Shown here one piece after another: positions 9,315 to 18,017 of a DNA stretch of 64,000 nt. The first letter of the stretch is position 1; each line of letters opens with the position of its first letter. The notes beneath the pieces were generated by a model. That model saw only the letters and a program-made list of their open reading frames with translations, made no database searches and was not told where the DNA came from. The position numbers and the translations under genes were made by a program. The stretch comes from Billgrantia kenyensis (GTDB lineage: Bacteria; Pseudomonadota; Gammaproteobacteria; Pseudomonadales; Halomonadaceae): assembly GCF_013697085.1 (NCBI RefSeq), contig NZ_JACEFT010000023.1, forward strand, positions 1-64,000. The letters run 5' to 3'.

Positions 9315-9800
9315 CTAGAGCTCAAGCGGTTCGGTGGAAGCCGGCTCACCGCCCTGGGGCAGGGTGCCGCCGGCATCCGGGGCGGTTTCAGGGGCTGCCT
9401 CCGGCTGGCTGGCCGGCAGCTCCCCCATCGGGCTTGCACCCTCTACCGCCGGGCCGATGTCGTCCTGCGGCCGGAGTTCGATGTCCTCGGAGAAGTCGCC
9501 TTCACGCTGCACGTTGACCAGCTGCTCGCCGTCGAAAGTCAGCGTGACCCGACGCTGCTGCACATCGCCGTACGCCTCGTCGAGACGGAACACATAGTCC
9601 CACTGGTTGGCATTGAACGGGGCCTCCAGCAGCGGGCGCCCCATGACATTGACCACCTGGGAGCGGTTCATGCCTGGCTGGAGCTGCTGGACCATGCCCT
9701 CGGTAATGTAGTTGCCCTGGGGCAGATCCCGCTTGTAAACGCAGCCGCTGACCACGGTCAGGGCGATGACGAGGGGGATGGTTTTGATCAGCTTTTGCAT
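9315..9800 (-). CDS. bamE: outer-membrane assembly lipoprotein BamE with long acidic tail
   Basis: Subunit of the BAM complex that inserts beta-barrel proteins into the outer membrane. The 161 residues start MQKLIKTIPLVIALTVVSGC, where VSGC is the lipobox with Cys20 lipidated. The SmpA/OmlA domain follows: GNYITEGMVQQLQPGMNRSQV, MGRPLL, WDYVFRLDE and VTLTFDGEQL. Residues from about 110 on are an added low-complexity tail rich in Glu, Pro, Ala and Gly, not present in E. coli BamE (about 113 residues). The much longer frame reaching 10250 is an antisense extension through fur, so I start at the ATG at 9800. Convergent with rnfH, divergent from fur. Confidence 0.92.
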   Translation of the reverse strand: MQKLIKTIPLVIALTVVSGCVYKRDLPQGNYITEGMVQQLQPGMNRSQVVNVMGRPLLEAPFNANQWDYVFRLDEAYGDVQQRRVTLTFDGEQLVNVQREGDFSEDIELRPQDDIGPAVEGASPMGELPASQPEAAPETAPDAGGTLPQGGEPASTEPLEL

Positions 9801-9872
9801 TTGTGTCCGTTCTTCACTATCGTGGATTCGGTCGATCATACCCGACCCTACCCGATACTGCGAAGAGCGAAC

Positions 9873-10319
9873 ATGGCCGACCAGAACCATGAATTGCGCA
9901 AGGCAGGCCTGAAGGTCACCTTGCCGCGTGTAAAGATCCTGCAGATCCTCGAGAATGCCACGGGGCAGCACCATCTGAGTGCCGAGGACGTCTACAAGAC
10001 CCTGCTCGAAGCCGGGGAGGACGTCGGCTTGGCGACCGTCTACCGTGTGCTGACCCAATTCGAGTCGGCGGGACTGGTGATACGCCACAATTTCGATGGC
10101 GGCCATGCCGTCTTCGAGATCTCCCAGGAGGAGCACCACGACCACATGGTGTGCCTCGATAGTGGCGAGATCATCGAGTTCTTCGACGAAACCATCGAGC
10201 GCCGCCAGCAGGAAATCGCCGAAGAGCACGGCTTCGAGCTGGTCGATCATGCGCTGGTGCTCTACGTGCGCCCGCGCGGCTCCAATACCACGCGCCAGGA
10301 AGGGCAGCCGCGCAAGTAA
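9873..10319 (+). CDS. fur: ferric uptake regulator Fur
   Basis: Fe(II)-dependent repressor of iron uptake genes. The 148 residues have the winged helix with GLKVTLPRVKILQILE and AEDVYKTLLEAGEDVGLATVYRVL in pieces (residues 12-60), then the metal site EEHHDHMVC (87-94). Cys94 is present, but the position of the second cysteine of the usual CxxC zinc motif is Ser97, and there is no C-terminal CxxC. P. aeruginosa Fur lacks the same site, so this is a lineage trait and not a defect. The gene diverges from bamE as in Pseudomonas and ends at a strong bidirectional hairpin shared with recN. Confidence 0.95.
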   Translation: MADQNHELRKAGLKVTLPRVKILQILENATGQHHLSAEDVYKTLLEAGEDVGLATVYRVLTQFESAGLVIRHNFDGGHAVFEISQEEHHDHMVCLDSGEIIEFFDETIERRQQEIAEEHGFELVDHALVLYVRPRGSNTTRQEGQPRK

Positions 10320-10350
10320 TCCCGGCTACTTATCCCGCTGTAGCGACTGA

Positions 10351-10388
10351 GAAAGCGGCACCGGTCCAGGATCGGTGCCGCTTTCTTG
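10351..10388. terminator. bidirectional hairpin between fur and recN
   Basis: A perfect 13-bp stem, GAAAGCGGCACCG (10351-10363) with CGGTGCCGCTTTC (10373-10385), with a 9-base loop. It lies between convergent genes; the T-run is short (TTGTT) on the plus side. Confidence 0.8.
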
Positions 10389-10414
10389 TTGCCGCGTGGC
10401 AAGCTGGGGCTCGC

Positions 10415-12091
10415 TCAGTGGGGAGCCCCCTGCTGGCTGGCATCGAGCATTTCCCGGGCGTGGGCCAGGGTGCGGTCGGAAAGGCTGACACCGCCCAGCA
10501 TGCGTGCCAGTTCGCTGACCCGGCCGGCTTCGTCGAGTAGCGCCATGCGGGTCAGGGTAGTGTTGCGCTTGGCCTGCTTTTCGATATGCAGGTGATGGTG
10601 GGCCTGTGCCGCCACCTGAGGCAGGTGGGTCACGGTCATCACCTGGCCGCTTTCGCCCAGCCGTCGCAGCAGTTGGCCGACGATCTCCGCCGTGGCCCCG
10701 GAGATGCCGACGTCCACCTCGTCGAATACCAGGCTGGGAATGGTCGAGTGCCGTGCCGCTACCACCTGGATTGCCAGGCTGATGCGGGACAGTTCGCCGC
10801 CGGAAGCGACCTTGGTCAGCGGGCGCGGCGGCTGGCCGGGGTTGGCGCTGATCAGAAAGCGCACGTCTTCCATGCCGTCGGGCTGCGGCGACTCGCGGCC
10901 GGCCACCTCCACTTCGAAGCGCGCCTTGCCCATGGCCAGGAAGGCGAGTTGCTCCTGCACTGCCTTGCCGAACCTTGCCGCCGCCTGGCGGCGGGCCTCG
11001 CCAATGCGGCGTGCCTGCTCGCGCCAGTCGTCGCGCAGCGCCTCGACCTCGGCGCGCAGCGTCTCGAGGTCGTGGTCGCTGCCCTCGAGCCCTTCCAGCT
11101 CGGCCTGCAGCCGGCGGTGAAGGCCAGGCAGCTCTTCGGGCATTACGTGATGCTTGCGCGCAATCCGGTGTACTTCGCCCAGTCGGGCTTCCACCCAGGC
11201 CAGGCGCTCCGGATCCAGCTCGGTGGTATCGGCAAAGCGGCGCAGCTCGCGTATCGCCTCCTCCACCTGAATACGCGCCTCGCCGAGCATGGCCAGCACC
11301 TCCGCCAGAGCGCCCCGGTCGCTGCCGGGCAGCGGTTCGAGCCGCTGCCCGGCCTGGCTCAGCAGGGCCAGCACGCCGCCTTCATCGCTGTCGCAGCACT
11401 CGGCGGCCACCTGCGCCTCGCGCAGCGTCTCCTCGGCGTGAGCCAACTGTTCCTGTTCGTGCTCCAGGGTGGCAAGCTCCTCGTCACCCAGGGCCAGGGC
11501 ATCGAGCTCCTCGACCTGATAGCGCAGCAGCTGGCGACGCGCCTGCACCTCGTCACCGCTCTCGGTCAATTTCTTCAGACGGCGCCGGCTCGATTGCCAG
11601 CGGCGGAATGTTTCCGTGAGTTCGCTCACCGCGCAGCGGTTGCCGGCGAAGTCATCGAGCAGGCGCAGGTGGGTTTCTTCGCGCAGCAGTAGCTGGTGGG
11701 CATGCTGGCCATGGATCTCGACCAGATGCTCACCTAGCGCCTTGAGGTCGGCCACGGTGGCCGGTTGGCCATTGATCCATGCCCTGGAGCGGCCGTTGGC
11801 CGTCACCGCGCGGCGCAGCAGGCAGTCGTCGGTGGGTAGCTCGCGCTCCTGGAGCCAGCGCCGGGCTGCGGGGAGGGAGGTGATATCGAAGCGTGCCGAG
11901 AGGTCGGCGCGCTCGCAGCCGTGGCGGACGCTGCCGGCATCGGCGCGTTCGCCCAGGCACAGCCCCAGGGCACCGAGCAGGATCGACTTGCCGGCCCCGG
12001 TTTCTCCGGTAATGGCGGTCATGCCGCCGGCAAGCTCCAGGTCGAGGGTGTCGACGATGGCGTAATCGCGAATGGCAAGCTGCGTCAGCAT
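10415..12091 (-). CDS. recN: DNA repair protein RecN
   Basis: SMC-like ATPase in recombinational repair of double-strand breaks. The 558 residues carry the Walker A motif GETGAGKS (29-36) in the N-terminal head, a long central coiled coil rich in Glu, Arg and Leu (about 150-380), then the ABC signature SGGELSRISLA and the Walker B LVFDEVDVGISG in the C-terminal head. I start at MLTQLAIRDY (12091), the family's usual start; the longer frame to 12223 crosses the promoter. A LexA-like box lies 44 bases upstream, as expected for an SOS gene. It diverges from grpE. Confidence 0.95.
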   Translation of the reverse strand: MLTQLAIRDYAIVDTLDLELAGGMTAITGETGAGKSILLGALGLCLGERADAGSVRHGCERADLSARFDITSLPAARRWLQERELPTDDCLLRRAVTANGRSRAWINGQPATVADLKALGEHLVEIHGQHAHQLLLREETHLRLLDDFAGNRCAVSELTETFRRWQSSRRRLKKLTESGDEVQARRQLLRYQVEELDALALGDEELATLEHEQEQLAHAEETLREAQVAAECCDSDEGGVLALLSQAGQRLEPLPGSDRGALAEVLAMLGEARIQVEEAIRELRRFADTTELDPERLAWVEARLGEVHRIARKHHVMPEELPGLHRRLQAELEGLEGSDHDLETLRAEVEALRDDWREQARRIGEARRQAAARFGKAVQEQLAFLAMGKARFEVEVAGRESPQPDGMEDVRFLISANPGQPPRPLTKVASGGELSRISLAIQVVAARHSTIPSLVFDEVDVGISGATAEIVGQLLRRLGESGQVMTVTHLPQVAAQAHHHLHIEKQAKRNTTLTRMALLDEAGRVSELARMLGGVSLSDRTLAHAREMLDASQQGAPH

Positions 12092-12134
12092 GAGGCCTCC
12101 CGGCAACCGAACAGGGCTGGATATCCATACACGG

Positions 12135-12154
12135 TATTGCATTTTTATACAGTA
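12135..12154 (-). promoter_or_regulatory. candidate LexA (SOS) box of recN
   Basis: On the minus strand TACTGTATAAAAATGCAATA matches the E. coli consensus TACTGTATATATATACAGTA at 16 of 20 positions, with a perfect left half and a degenerate right half. It is 44 bases before the recN start. A weaker match (12 of 20) overlaps at 12116-12135. Confidence 0.6.
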
Positions 12155-12201
12155 GTCGAAGCCGGCGCTCAACACACACCGGACCGATAAGCGCCGGATC
12201 A

Positions 12202-12230
12202 CTTGAGTTTGCTGCCGATGCACCCCATAT
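12202..12230 (+). promoter_or_regulatory. sigma-32 heat-shock promoter of grpE
   Basis: CTTGAGT (12202-12208), 14-base spacer, CCCCATAT (12223-12230). This is nearly the exact RpoH consensus (CTTGAAA, spacer 11-16, CCCCATNT) and lies 80 bases upstream of grpE. Confidence 0.9.
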
Positions 12231-12309
12231 AGGCGGCAGACCTAGAGGCTTTATTGCCCGAATGAAATCGTTCCGGCCCGCTGGGCCGGCGTTGCTTCAG
12301 GAGATGCGC

Positions 12310-12939
12310 ATGGCTAAAGAACCCCAGACCCCGCTAGACGATGAGCTGGCTCGGCGCGAGGAAGAGGCCCGCCCGGAGCCGATGGAAGGCGAGCTGGACG
12401 AGGCGGTCGGCGCCGGGAGTGACGAGGCCGTGCCAGCCGAGGAGCCCACGGCCGTGAGCGACAATCCCGAAGCCGACATGCTGGCTGCCCAGGTCGAGGA
12501 GCTGGAACAGAGCCTGGTCGAGGCCAAGGATCAGGCGCTGCGCGCCGCCGCCGAAGCGCAGAACGTGCGCCGTCGCGCCGAGCAGGAGGCCGAGAAGGCA
12601 CGCAAGTTCGCCCTGGAGCGCTTCGTCAAGGAGCTGCTGCCGGTGGTCGACAGCCTGGAAAAGGCCCTCGAGGCGATGGCCGAAGGCGCCAGCGACGCCC
12701 ACCGCGAGGGCGTCTCCATGACGCTGAAGATGCAGCAGGACGTGCTGGCCAAGTTCGGCGTCGAGATGCTCGATCCGGCCGGCGAACCGTTCGATCCGCA
12801 GTATCACGAGGCCATGGCCATGGTGCCCAACCCTGAGCTGGACCCCAACAGCGTGATGGAAGTGATCCAGAAGGGTTACACCCTGAATGGCCGCCTGGTG
12901 CGCCCAGCGATGGTGGTGGTCAGCCAGGCCGCGGGCTGA
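12310..12939 (+). CDS. grpE: DnaK nucleotide-exchange factor GrpE
   Basis: Releases ADP from DnaK in the chaperone cycle. The 209-residue protein has an acidic disordered N-terminus (1-55), a long coiled coil with [24 protein letters not shown] heptads (about 58-110), then the beta-wing domain with [20 protein letters not shown] split around residue 160 and the end [13 protein letters not shown]. Of two close ATGs, 12304 and 12310, the second has AGGAG at the better distance. It has its own sigma-32 promoter, as does dnaK downstream. Confidence 0.97.
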   Translation: MAKEPQTPLDDELARREEEARPEPMEGELDEAVGAGSDEAVPAEEPTAVSDNPEADMLAAQVEELEQSLVEAKDQALRAAAEAQNVRRRAEQEAEKARKFALERFVKELLPVVDSLEKALEAMAEGASDAHREGVSMTLKMQQDVLAKFGVEMLDPAGEPFDPQYHEAMAMVPNPELDPNSVMEVIQKGYTLNGRLVRPAMVVVSQAAG

Positions 12940-12977
12940 GGTCGCAGGGCGATCGAGTCGCGAAAGCGGGGGCAGGG

Positions 12978-13006
12978 CTTGAAAACGCAGCAGGCGCCCC
13001 CCAGAT
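12978..13006 (+). promoter_or_regulatory. sigma-32 heat-shock promoter of dnaK
   Basis: CTTGAAA (12978-12984), 14-base spacer, CCCCAGAT (12999-13006), in the grpE-dnaK gap 66 bases before the dnaK start. The -35 is perfect and the -10 differs from CCCCATNT at one base. Confidence 0.85.
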
Positions 13007-13071
13007 AGACGTCAACCGCGGTAGATGCCGCAGAGATGAATTCAAGGCAAACGAATTTTCGAGGATTTCCT

Positions 13072-15006
13072 ATGGGACGCATCATCGGTATTGACCTGGG
13101 GACCACCAACTCCTGTGTGGCCGTGCTCGACGGCGACAGCGCCAAGGTGATCGAGAACGCCGAAGGCGCCCGCACCACGCCTTCCATCATCGCCTATACC
13201 GATGATGGCGAGATCCTGGTGGGGCAGTCGGCCAAGCGCCAGGCGGTCACCAACCCGAAGAACACCCTGTACGCCATCAAGCGCCTGATCGGTCGTCGCT
13301 TCAAGGACGACGTCGTCCAGAAGGACATCAAGATGGTGCCCTATGGCATCACCGAGGCCGACAACGGCGATGCCTGGGTCGAGGTGAAGGACAAGAAGCT
13401 GGCACCGCCGCAGGTCAGCGCCGAAGTGCTGAAGAAGATGAAGAAGACCGCCGAGGACTACCTGGGCGAGACCGTGACCGAGGCGGTGATCACCGTGCCG
13501 GCCTACTTCAACGACTCCCAGCGCCAGGCCACCAAGGATGCTGGCCGCATCGCCGGCCTCGAGGTCAAGCGGATCATCAACGAGCCCACCGCGGCGGCGC
13601 TGGCCTATGGCATGGACAAGTCCCGCGGCGACAAGACCATCGCCGTCTATGACCTGGGTGGCGGTACCTTCGACATCTCCATCATCGAGGTGGCCGATGT
13701 CGACGGCGAGACCCAGTTCGAGGTGCTGGCCACCAACGGCGACACCTTCCTGGGTGGTGAAGACTTCGACATGGCGCTGATCAACTACCTGGTCGATCAG
13801 TTCAAGGCCGACAGCGGCATCGACCTGTCCGGCGACAACCTGGCCATGCAGCGCCTCAAGGAAGCCGCCGAAAAGGCCAAGATCGAGCTCTCCAGCGCCC
13901 AGCAGACCGACGTCAATCTGCCCTACATCACTGCCGACAACACCGGGCCGAAGCACCTCAACGTCAAGGTGACCCGGGCCAAGCTTGAGTCGCTGGTGGA
14001 GGAGCTGGTGCAGCGCTCGCTGGGGCCGTGCAAGACCGCGCTGGCCGACGCCGGCCTGTCCGCCTCCGAGATCGACGACGTCATCCTGGTCGGCGGCCAG
14101 ACCCGCATGCCCATGGTGCAGAAGAAGGTGGCCGATTTCTTCGGCAAGGAAGCGCGCAAGGACGTCAACCCGGACGAGGCCGTGGCCGTGGGCGCGGCGA
14201 TCCAGGGCGGCGTGCTGGGCGGTGACGTCAAGGACGTGCTGCTGCTCGACGTCACACCGCTGACGCTGGGCATCGAGACCCTGGGCGGCGTGATGACCCC
14301 GCTGATCGAGAAGAACACCACCATCCCGACCAAGAAGACCCAGACCTTCTCGACCGCGGATGACAACCAGACCGCCGTGACCATTCACGTGCTGCAGGGC
14401 GAGCGCAAGCAGGCGGGCGGCAACAAGTCGCTGGGTCGCTTCGACCTGGCCGACATTCCGCCGGCGCCGCGTGGCGTGCCGCAGATCGAGGTCGCCTTCG
14501 ACCTGGACGCCAACGGCATCCTCAACGTGTCCGCCAAGGACAAGGCCACCGGCAAGGAGCAGTCCATCGTCATCAAGGCCTCCAGCGGCCTCTCCGACGA
14601 CGAGATCGAGCAGATGGTCCGCGACGCCGAGGCCCATGCCGACGAGGACAAGAAGTTCGAGGAGCTGGTGGCCCTGCGCAACCAGGCCGACGGCATGGTC
14701 CACGCCGCGCGCAAGACGGTGCAGGAAGCCGGCGAGCATGCCACCGACGAGGAGAAGCAGGCCATCGAGACGGCCGCCTCCGAGCTCGAGGAAGCGCTCA
14801 AGGGTGACGACAAGGATGACATCCAGGCCAAGCTGGACAAGCTGACCGAGGCCTCCGGCAACCTGGCGCAGAAGATGTACGCTGCCCAGGCCGAGGCCGC
14901 CCAGCAGGGCGGTGGCGAAGCAGGCCAGGAGCCCGGCGCCAAGCCCGAAGACGACGTGGTCGACGCGGAGTACGAAGAAGTCAACGACGACCAGAAGAAG
15001 CAGTAA
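13072..15006 (+). CDS. dnaK: molecular chaperone DnaK (Hsp70)
   Basis: ATP-driven chaperone that binds exposed hydrophobic segments. The 644 residues open with [20 protein letters not shown] (phosphate 1 loop), then [32 protein letters not shown] and [14 protein letters not shown] of the actin-like ATPase (1-385). The linker [15 protein letters not shown] leads into the substrate domain, and the protein ends in an acidic EYEEVNDD tail. The ATG at 13072 is preceded by GAGGA. It sits between grpE and dnaJ and has its own heat-shock promoter. A long open frame on the opposite strand is a codon-bias shadow. Confidence 0.99.
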   Translation: MGRIIGIDLGTTNSCVAVLDGDSAKVIENAEGARTTPSIIAYTDDGEILVGQSAKRQAVTNPKNTLYAIKRLIGRRFKDDVVQKDIKMVPYGITEADNGDAWVEVKDKKLAPPQVSAEVLKKMKKTAEDYLGETVTEAVITVPAYFNDSQRQATKDAGRIAGLEVKRIINEPTAAALAYGMDKSRGDKTIAVYDLGGGTFDISIIEVADVDGETQFEVLATNGDTFLGGEDFDMALINYLVDQFKADSGIDLSGDNLAMQRLKEAAEKAKIELSSAQQTDVNLPYITADNTGPKHLNVKVTRAKLESLVEELVQRSLGPCKTALADAGLSASEIDDVILVGGQTRMPMVQKKVADFFGKEARKDVNPDEAVAVGAAIQGGVLGGDVKDVLLLDVTPLTLGIETLGGVMTPLIEKNTTIPTKKTQTFSTADDNQTAVTIHVLQGERKQAGGNKSLGRFDLADIPPAPRGVPQIEVAFDLDANGILNVSAKDKATGKEQSIVIKASSGLSDDEIEQMVRDAEAHADEDKKFEELVALRNQADGMVHAARKTVQEAGEHATDEEKQAIETAASELEEALKGDDKDDIQAKLDKLTEASGNLAQKMYAAQAEAAQQGGGEAGQEPGAKPEDDVVDAEYEEVNDDQKKQ

Positions 15007-15111
15007 TCGCCAAGGCGATACCACGGACGACGGTAGCGCGGGGGGACGACTCCCGCGTTGCCGTTTCCGCGGATCGGGCAGATCTGCCTAGACCAGGAGG
15101 CGCATGGACCC

Positions 15112-16263
15112 ATGTCCAAACGCGATTATTACGAGGTGCTCGGCGTCGAGCGCGGGGCCGACACCAAAGACATAAAGAAGGCCTACCGACGGCTGGCGCA
15201 GAAGTACCATCCGGACCGCAACCCGGATGACGACACTGCCGCGGAGAAGTTTCGCGAGGTGTCCGAGGCCTACGAAATCCTCTCCGACGGCGAGAAGCGT
15301 GCCGCCTATGATCAGTTCGGCCATGCCGGCGTCGACGGCCAGGCCGGCGGCTTTGGCGGCGGTGGTTTCGGCGGTGCTGGCGCCGGCGGCTTCAGCGATA
15401 TCTTCGGCGATGTCTTCGGCGACATCTTCGGCGGAGGCGGCGGTCGGCGCAGCCCGCACGCGCCCCAGCGCGGCAGCGACCTGCGCTACAACCTCGAGCT
15501 CGACCTGGAGAGCGCCGTTGCCGGCACCACCGTGGACATCCGCGTGCCGCGCCACGTGGAGTGCGATCGCTGCGACGGCCAGGGTGCCGAGCCGGGATCC
15601 ACCAAGGAGACCTGTCCCACCTGTAACGGCCACGGCCAGGTACGCATGCAGCAGGGCTTCTTTGCCGTGCAGCAGACCTGCCCCACCTGTCACGGCAGCG
15701 GCGTGCACATCAAGGTGCCGTGCCACAAGTGCCACGGCGAGGGCCGTGTGCGCGAGACCCGCACCCTGTCGGTGAAGATTCCCGCCGGGGTCGATACCGG
15801 CGATCGCATTCGCCTCAACGGCGAGGGCGAGTCCGGTATCAACGGTGGCCCGCCCGGCGATCTCTACGTACAGGTGGCGATCAAGCCGCACCGGATCTTC
15901 CAGCGCGACGGCAAGCACCTGCAGTGCGAGGTGCCGATCAACTTCGTCGATGCCGCGCTGGGCGGCGAGCTGGAGGTGCCGACGCTCGACGGCCGGGTCA
16001 AGCTCAAGATCCCGCCCGAGACCCAGACCGGCAAGCTCTTCCGCCTGCGCGGCAAGGGCGTCAAGCCGGTGCGCGGCGGTCCGCCGGGCGACCTGCTGTG
16101 CAAGGTGGTGGTGGAGACCCCGGTCAACCTCAGCGAAGACCAGAAGGCGCTGCTGCGCCAGCTCCAGGAGAGCCTGGGAGGCAGCAACAGCGCCCACCAC
16201 TCGCCCAAGAAGAGCGGCTTCTTTGACGGCGTGAAGAAGTTCTTCGAGGACATGAAGCCTTAG
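15112..16263 (+). CDS. dnaJ: DnaK co-chaperone DnaJ (Hsp40)
   Basis: Delivers clients to DnaK and stimulates its ATPase. The 383 residues have the J domain with [15 protein letters not shown] and the HPD motif in [10 protein letters not shown] (about 33-35), a Gly/Phe region (about 75-115), and four zinc-finger repeats [24 protein letters not shown] and CHKCHGEG (about 145-210). The C-terminal beta domains end with [13 protein letters not shown]. An AGGAGG ribosome site at 15095-15100 is 11 bases from the ATG, a slightly long spacing. It is co-directional with dnaK, 105 bases apart. Confidence 0.98.
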   Translation: MSKRDYYEVLGVERGADTKDIKKAYRRLAQKYHPDRNPDDDTAAEKFREVSEAYEILSDGEKRAAYDQFGHAGVDGQAGGFGGGGFGGAGAGGFSDIFGDVFGDIFGGGGGRRSPHAPQRGSDLRYNLELDLESAVAGTTVDIRVPRHVECDRCDGQGAEPGSTKETCPTCNGHGQVRMQQGFFAVQQTCPTCHGSGVHIKVPCHKCHGEGRVRETRTLSVKIPAGVDTGDRIRLNGEGESGINGGPPGDLYVQVAIKPHRIFQRDGKHLQCEVPINFVDAALGGELEVPTLDGRVKLKIPPETQTGKLFRLRGKGVKPVRGGPPGDLLCKVVVETPVNLSEDQKALLRQLQESLGGSNSAHHSPKKSGFFDGVKKFFEDMKP

Positions 16264-16288
16264 CGCCTGTCGCGGCGGCACGCTACAT

Positions 16289-16320
16289 GGCCCCAGTCTC
16301 TCCGAGCCTGGGGCCTCTTT
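16289..16320 (+). terminator. terminator of the dnaK-dnaJ operon
   Basis: GGCCCCAG (16289-16296) pairs with CTGGGGCC (16308-16315), followed by TCTTT. Confidence 0.8.
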
Positions 16321-16413
16321 GCATCCGCATTTGATGAAGCCCGCCGGTTGGCGGGTTTCTGCTATGGTAGGCAACCGATTTCACTCAGCGACATTCCCTA
16401 CAGGAGCCAACCG

Positions 16414-16653
16414 ATGAAGCCGAGCTACAAGGCCTGGATCCAGGATCATCTTGAAGAGGTTTTTACCGCGATCCTCACCGCCTTCTTCACCGCACTGATG
16501 TTTCGCTTGGGACAGGGCATGCTCTTCTCTATCATCATCGGCCTGGTGCTCGCCTACCTGGTTCGCCTGGTGGCGGTGCCCAGGGCGGTGCGTGCACTGA
16601 AGCGCCGCCTGCCCTGGTTCGATGAGCCCGGGGATGCCATGCCGCCGCGCTGA
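16414..16653 (+). CDS. small membrane protein of unknown function
   Basis: A 79-residue protein starting MKPSYKAWIQDHLEEVF, with one or two hydrophobic helices (about 18-33, TAILTAFFTALMFRLG, and 35-52, GMLFSIIIGLVLAYLV) and a basic C-terminal end (RAVRALKRRLPWF). An AGGAG site precedes the ATG at the right distance. I recognise no family. An upstream in-frame ATG at 16348 lies too close to the dnaJ terminator to be likely. Confidence 0.65.
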   Translation: MKPSYKAWIQDHLEEVFTAILTAFFTALMFRLGQGMLFSIIIGLVLAYLVRLVAVPRAVRALKRRLPWFDEPGDAMPPR

Positions 16654-16827
16654 TCTCATCTTCCCCGCTTCCAATTTCTTTTTCTGCAGCCAAGCTCCCA
16701 CGACGCATAGGCTGCGAGTAGGTTGCAGGGCGAACCTATCGTTCCGTGTTGCGCTGCGCTCCGGGACTGGCGCCAACCCGCTGCGGCGTTTTAGTCTGAT
16801 AGCTCACCACGAAGGGAGATCGTTACG

Positions 16828-17109
16828 ATGCCGATGTCGCGTGCCGAGATCGCCACGGAGTCCGGGGCGAGGCTGATGAACCGGCTGTGCAAGCACTGGG
16901 CGCACAAGCTGGAAGTGGAGCAGGGTGAGGAGGAGAGCCGGGTGGCGTTTGAGGATGGCTCCTGCGTGATGCGCGTCGAGCCGGGCAAGCTGCTGGTCGC
17001 CGTCGAGGCGCTGGACGAAGAGGTGCTCGACCGCCTCGAGGGGGTGGTCGATGCCCACCTGGAGCGCATGGCGGGCGACGAGGAGCTGACCATCGTCTGG
17101 GAAAATTGA
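16828..17109 (+). CDS. DUF2218-family protein
   Basis: A 93-residue protein whose pattern, GARLMNRLCKHWAHKLEV followed by acidic strands and a C-terminal VDAHLERMAGDEELTIVW, matches DUF2218 proteins, small soluble proteins of unknown role often found near siderophore or transporter genes. The start at 16828 follows GAAGGGAG. Its stop codon overlaps the start of the exporter gene downstream (TTGA), so the two are translationally coupled. Confidence 0.75.
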   Translation: MPMSRAEIATESGARLMNRLCKHWAHKLEVEQGEEESRVAFEDGSCVMRVEPGKLLVAVEALDEEVLDRLEGVVDAHLERMAGDEELTIVWEN

Positions 17110-18017
17110 GCGCGCCGATTTCGCCGCACCTGGCCCACCTGGGCATGCTGCTGTGGGCGCTGCTGGTGGGGCTGTCGTTTCCCGCGGTGGGGCTGATGAG
17201 CGAGCTGCCGCCGCTGTCGCTCACTGCGCTGCGCTTTGCCATTGCCTGTGCCGGGCTGTGGTGGTTGGCGCGACGCTCGTCCGACTTTCTTCCCCCTTGG
17301 CAAGTGTTGCCGCTCTATGCCTTGATGGGGCTGTGCCTGGCCGGCTTCTTCGGTGCCATGTTCTGGGCCGCCCACCACGCCACCGCGCTCTCCATGGCCA
17401 CGCTTTACGTCACCGTGCCGCTGCTGGCCTATCTGATGGGGCTGGGGCTGCGCGTCGAGCGGCTTAACTGGCAGCTGCCAGCCATCCTCGCGCTGGGGGC
17501 CGGCGGGGCGCTGGCGCTCGCCTTTGCCGAGGCGCAGAGCCATGGTGAAGGCATGCGGTTGGGTCTCGGCGAGGCAGTGTTCTTCCTCGGCTGCGTGTCG
17601 TCGGCGCTCTACCCGGTGCTGAGCAAGTGGGGGCTGGCGCGGGAGTGGCTGCCGGAGTCGGCGGCGGTGCGCACCTTCTGGAGCCTGGGGCTGGGCTGGA
17701 TCGCCATCGGCCTGCTGGGGCTCGCCATCGAGCCGGCTACCCAGCTCCTTTCCATGCGCTGGCAGGATGTTGCCCTGGTGGCCTACCTGGGGCTTTTCTC
17801 CAGCGCGCTCACCTTCTGGCTGATGCAGCGGGCCACCTCGGTGCTCACCCCAGGGGCCGTCACTGCCTACGGCTACATGGTGCCCTTCGTCTCCATGCTG
17901 CTGCTGTTTGCCACTGCGCCCGAACAGATCGGCTGGCAGTGGTTGCCGGGCAGCGCGTTGGTGCTGGTCGCCATCGGCCTGCTGCTGCGCCAGAACGGCA
18001 GATGCGAGACAGGCTAG
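17106..18017 (+). CDS. EamA/DMT-family inner-membrane exporter
   Basis: A 303-residue membrane protein with about ten hydrophobic helices in two EamA repeats (about 10-140 and 155-295). MLLWALLVGLSFPAVGLMS at the first helix and LSLTALRFAIACAGLWWL at the second are typical of drug/metabolite transporters such as RhaT/RarD relatives. The substrate is unknown. The start is TTG, within the stop of the upstream DUF2218 gene. The 3' end overlaps the convergent kinase-nuclease gene by four bases. Confidence 0.85.
   Translation: MSAPISPHLAHLGMLLWALLVGLSFPAVGLMSELPPLSLTALRFAIACAGLWWLARRSSDFLPPWQVLPLYALMGLCLAGFFGAMFWAAHHATALSMATLYVTVPLLAYLMGLGLRVERLNWQLPAILALGAGGALALAFAEAQSHGEGMRLGLGEAVFFLGCVSSALYPVLSKWGLAREWLPESAAVRTFWSLGLGWIAIGLLGLAIEPATQLLSMRWQDVALVAYLGLFSSALTFWLMQRATSVLTPGAVTAYGYMVPFVSMLLLFATAPEQIGWQWLPGSALVLVAIGLLLRQNGRCETG

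Noticed and set aside
13042-15024. 660-codon open frame on the minus strand across dnaK
   Set aside because: The protein is leucine/valine/glycine-rich nonsense mirroring dnaK codon bias. dnaK is complete on the other strand; GC-rich genes commonly leave such antisense frames.
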